Shown here in pieces: positions 63,614-64,000 of a stretch of DNA of 64,000 nt. Each line of letters starts with the position of its first letter. The stretch's first letter is position 1. This DNA comes from Bog-473 sp963850095 (GTDB taxonomy: Bacteria > Actinomycetota > Acidimicrobiia > Acidimicrobiales > RAAP-2). A model generated the notes under the pieces. The model did not search any database. It saw only the letters and a list, made by a program, of their open reading frames with translations, and was not told the origin of the DNA. The DNA lies in contig CAWKJX010000013.1 in NCBI GenBank assembly GCA_963850095.1, forward strand, positions 1 to 64,000. Direction: 5' to 3'. The position numbers and the translations under genes are program-made.

Positions 63614-64000
63614 ATGGGCGCCACCACGGCGGACCTGCGGGCACTCGTCGAGTCGCACGAGCCGTCGTCGCCGCGCGAGGTGGCGGCCCGGGAGCGCTTC
63701 CTGGCCGAGCTCGGCCGCCTGGCCCGGCCCTGTGACGAGGACGCCGACCCGACCCACGTCACCGCCTCGGGGATCGTGGTCGGCCGGCGCGGCACGGTCC
63801 TGCATCTCCACAAGCGACTGGGCATCTGGATGCAGCCCGGCGGCCACATCGACGCGGGCGAGACCCCGGCCACGGCGGCCCGGCGCGAGGCGACCGAAGA
63901 GCTCGGCCTGGCCGTCGAGCACCCCGCCGGCGGCCCGCAGCTCATCCACATCGACGTGCACGAGGCCGCCCTGGGCCACACCCATCTCGACCTGCGCTAC
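63614..64000 (+). CDS. Nudix hydrolase, 3' end outside the window
   Basis: ATG 63614, eleven bases after the PhzF-like stop; 129 residues visible and still open at the last base. Start MGATTADLRALVESHEPSSP, then VTASGIVVGRRGTVLHLHKR and the Nudix box GGHIDAGETPATAARREATE followed by ELGL, matching G-x5-E-x7-REUxEExGU. Hydrolyses a nucleoside-diphosphate-linked compound with Mg. Probably third in an operon with the aminotransferase and PhzF-like genes. Confidence 0.85.
   Translation, partial: MGATTADLRALVESHEPSSPREVAARERFLAELGRLARPCDEDADPTHVTASGIVVGRRGTVLHLHKRLGIWMQPGGHIDAGETPATAARREATEELGLAVEHPAGGPQLIHIDVHEAALGHTHLDLRY

Overview
The window is GC-rich, densely packed DNA from a high-GC Gram-positive bacterium, most likely an actinobacterium close to Acidimicrobiia. 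The supporting marks are a DinB/mycothiol-type maleylpyruvate isomerase-like protein, an SCO6745-like protein, a LysM plus BTAD membrane protein, a PPOX/F420-type oxidoreductase, many GTG starts, GTGA/ATGA stop-start overlaps, and a short 'GPGWWxASDGKWYPPE' motif that I associate with Acidimicrobiia. The lineage is an inference; no rRNA is present.

Layout. 1-6 kb: a truncated IPT/TIG surface protein, then a 2-hydroxyacid oxidase/ThDP decarboxylase operon and a frameshifted UvrD-like helicase, all on the minus strand. 6.4-9.7 kb: an amine oxidase, SCP2-like and APC permease operon. 9.7-16 kb: divergent ddl and murF, then a minus-strand trio (sigma-like HTH protein, Thr-rich membrane protein, LysM-BTAD protein). 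16-28 kb: metabolic and envelope genes (APH-like kinase, aldehyde dehydrogenase, MFS transporter, CHAP protein, acyltransferase-SGNH, two small proteins, inositol-phosphatase-like protein, SCO6745-like protein, phospholipase D-like lipoprotein).

28.3-33.4 kb is visibly less GC-rich and looks like an accessory island ending at a tRNA-Val. It holds a family of zinc-ribbon, WW-motif, single-membrane-span proteins, several of them broken or duplicated, one apparently starting at ACG. 33.4-38.7 kb: a decayed P-loop kinase, small proteins, a leaderless-looking HTH regulator gene whose -35 lies inside a palindrome, and a quinone oxidoreductase/MarR pair with two obvious operators.

38.7-64 kb: HAD phosphatase, two SDRs, SnoaL-like protein, TMEM175-like channel, CPA2 antiporter with DUF2254 protein, SulP transporter, a sphingosine-1-phosphate lyase homologue, Lrp regulator, methyltransferase, a broken secreted protein, NRDE protein, ettA, an hpnA-like/class III aminotransferase pair that may act on hopanoids, sulfatase, secreted G1 glutamic peptidase, EEP phosphatase, aminotransferase, PhzF-like protein and a Nudix hydrolase cut by the window end.

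A recurring feature is otherwise well-preserved genes carrying exactly one extra base (near 6062, 29430, 49869, 51558, 60504 and 61725). This many similar lesions in 64 kb suggests consensus insertion errors as much as real gene decay, and several genes listed as pseudogenes may be intact in the organism.
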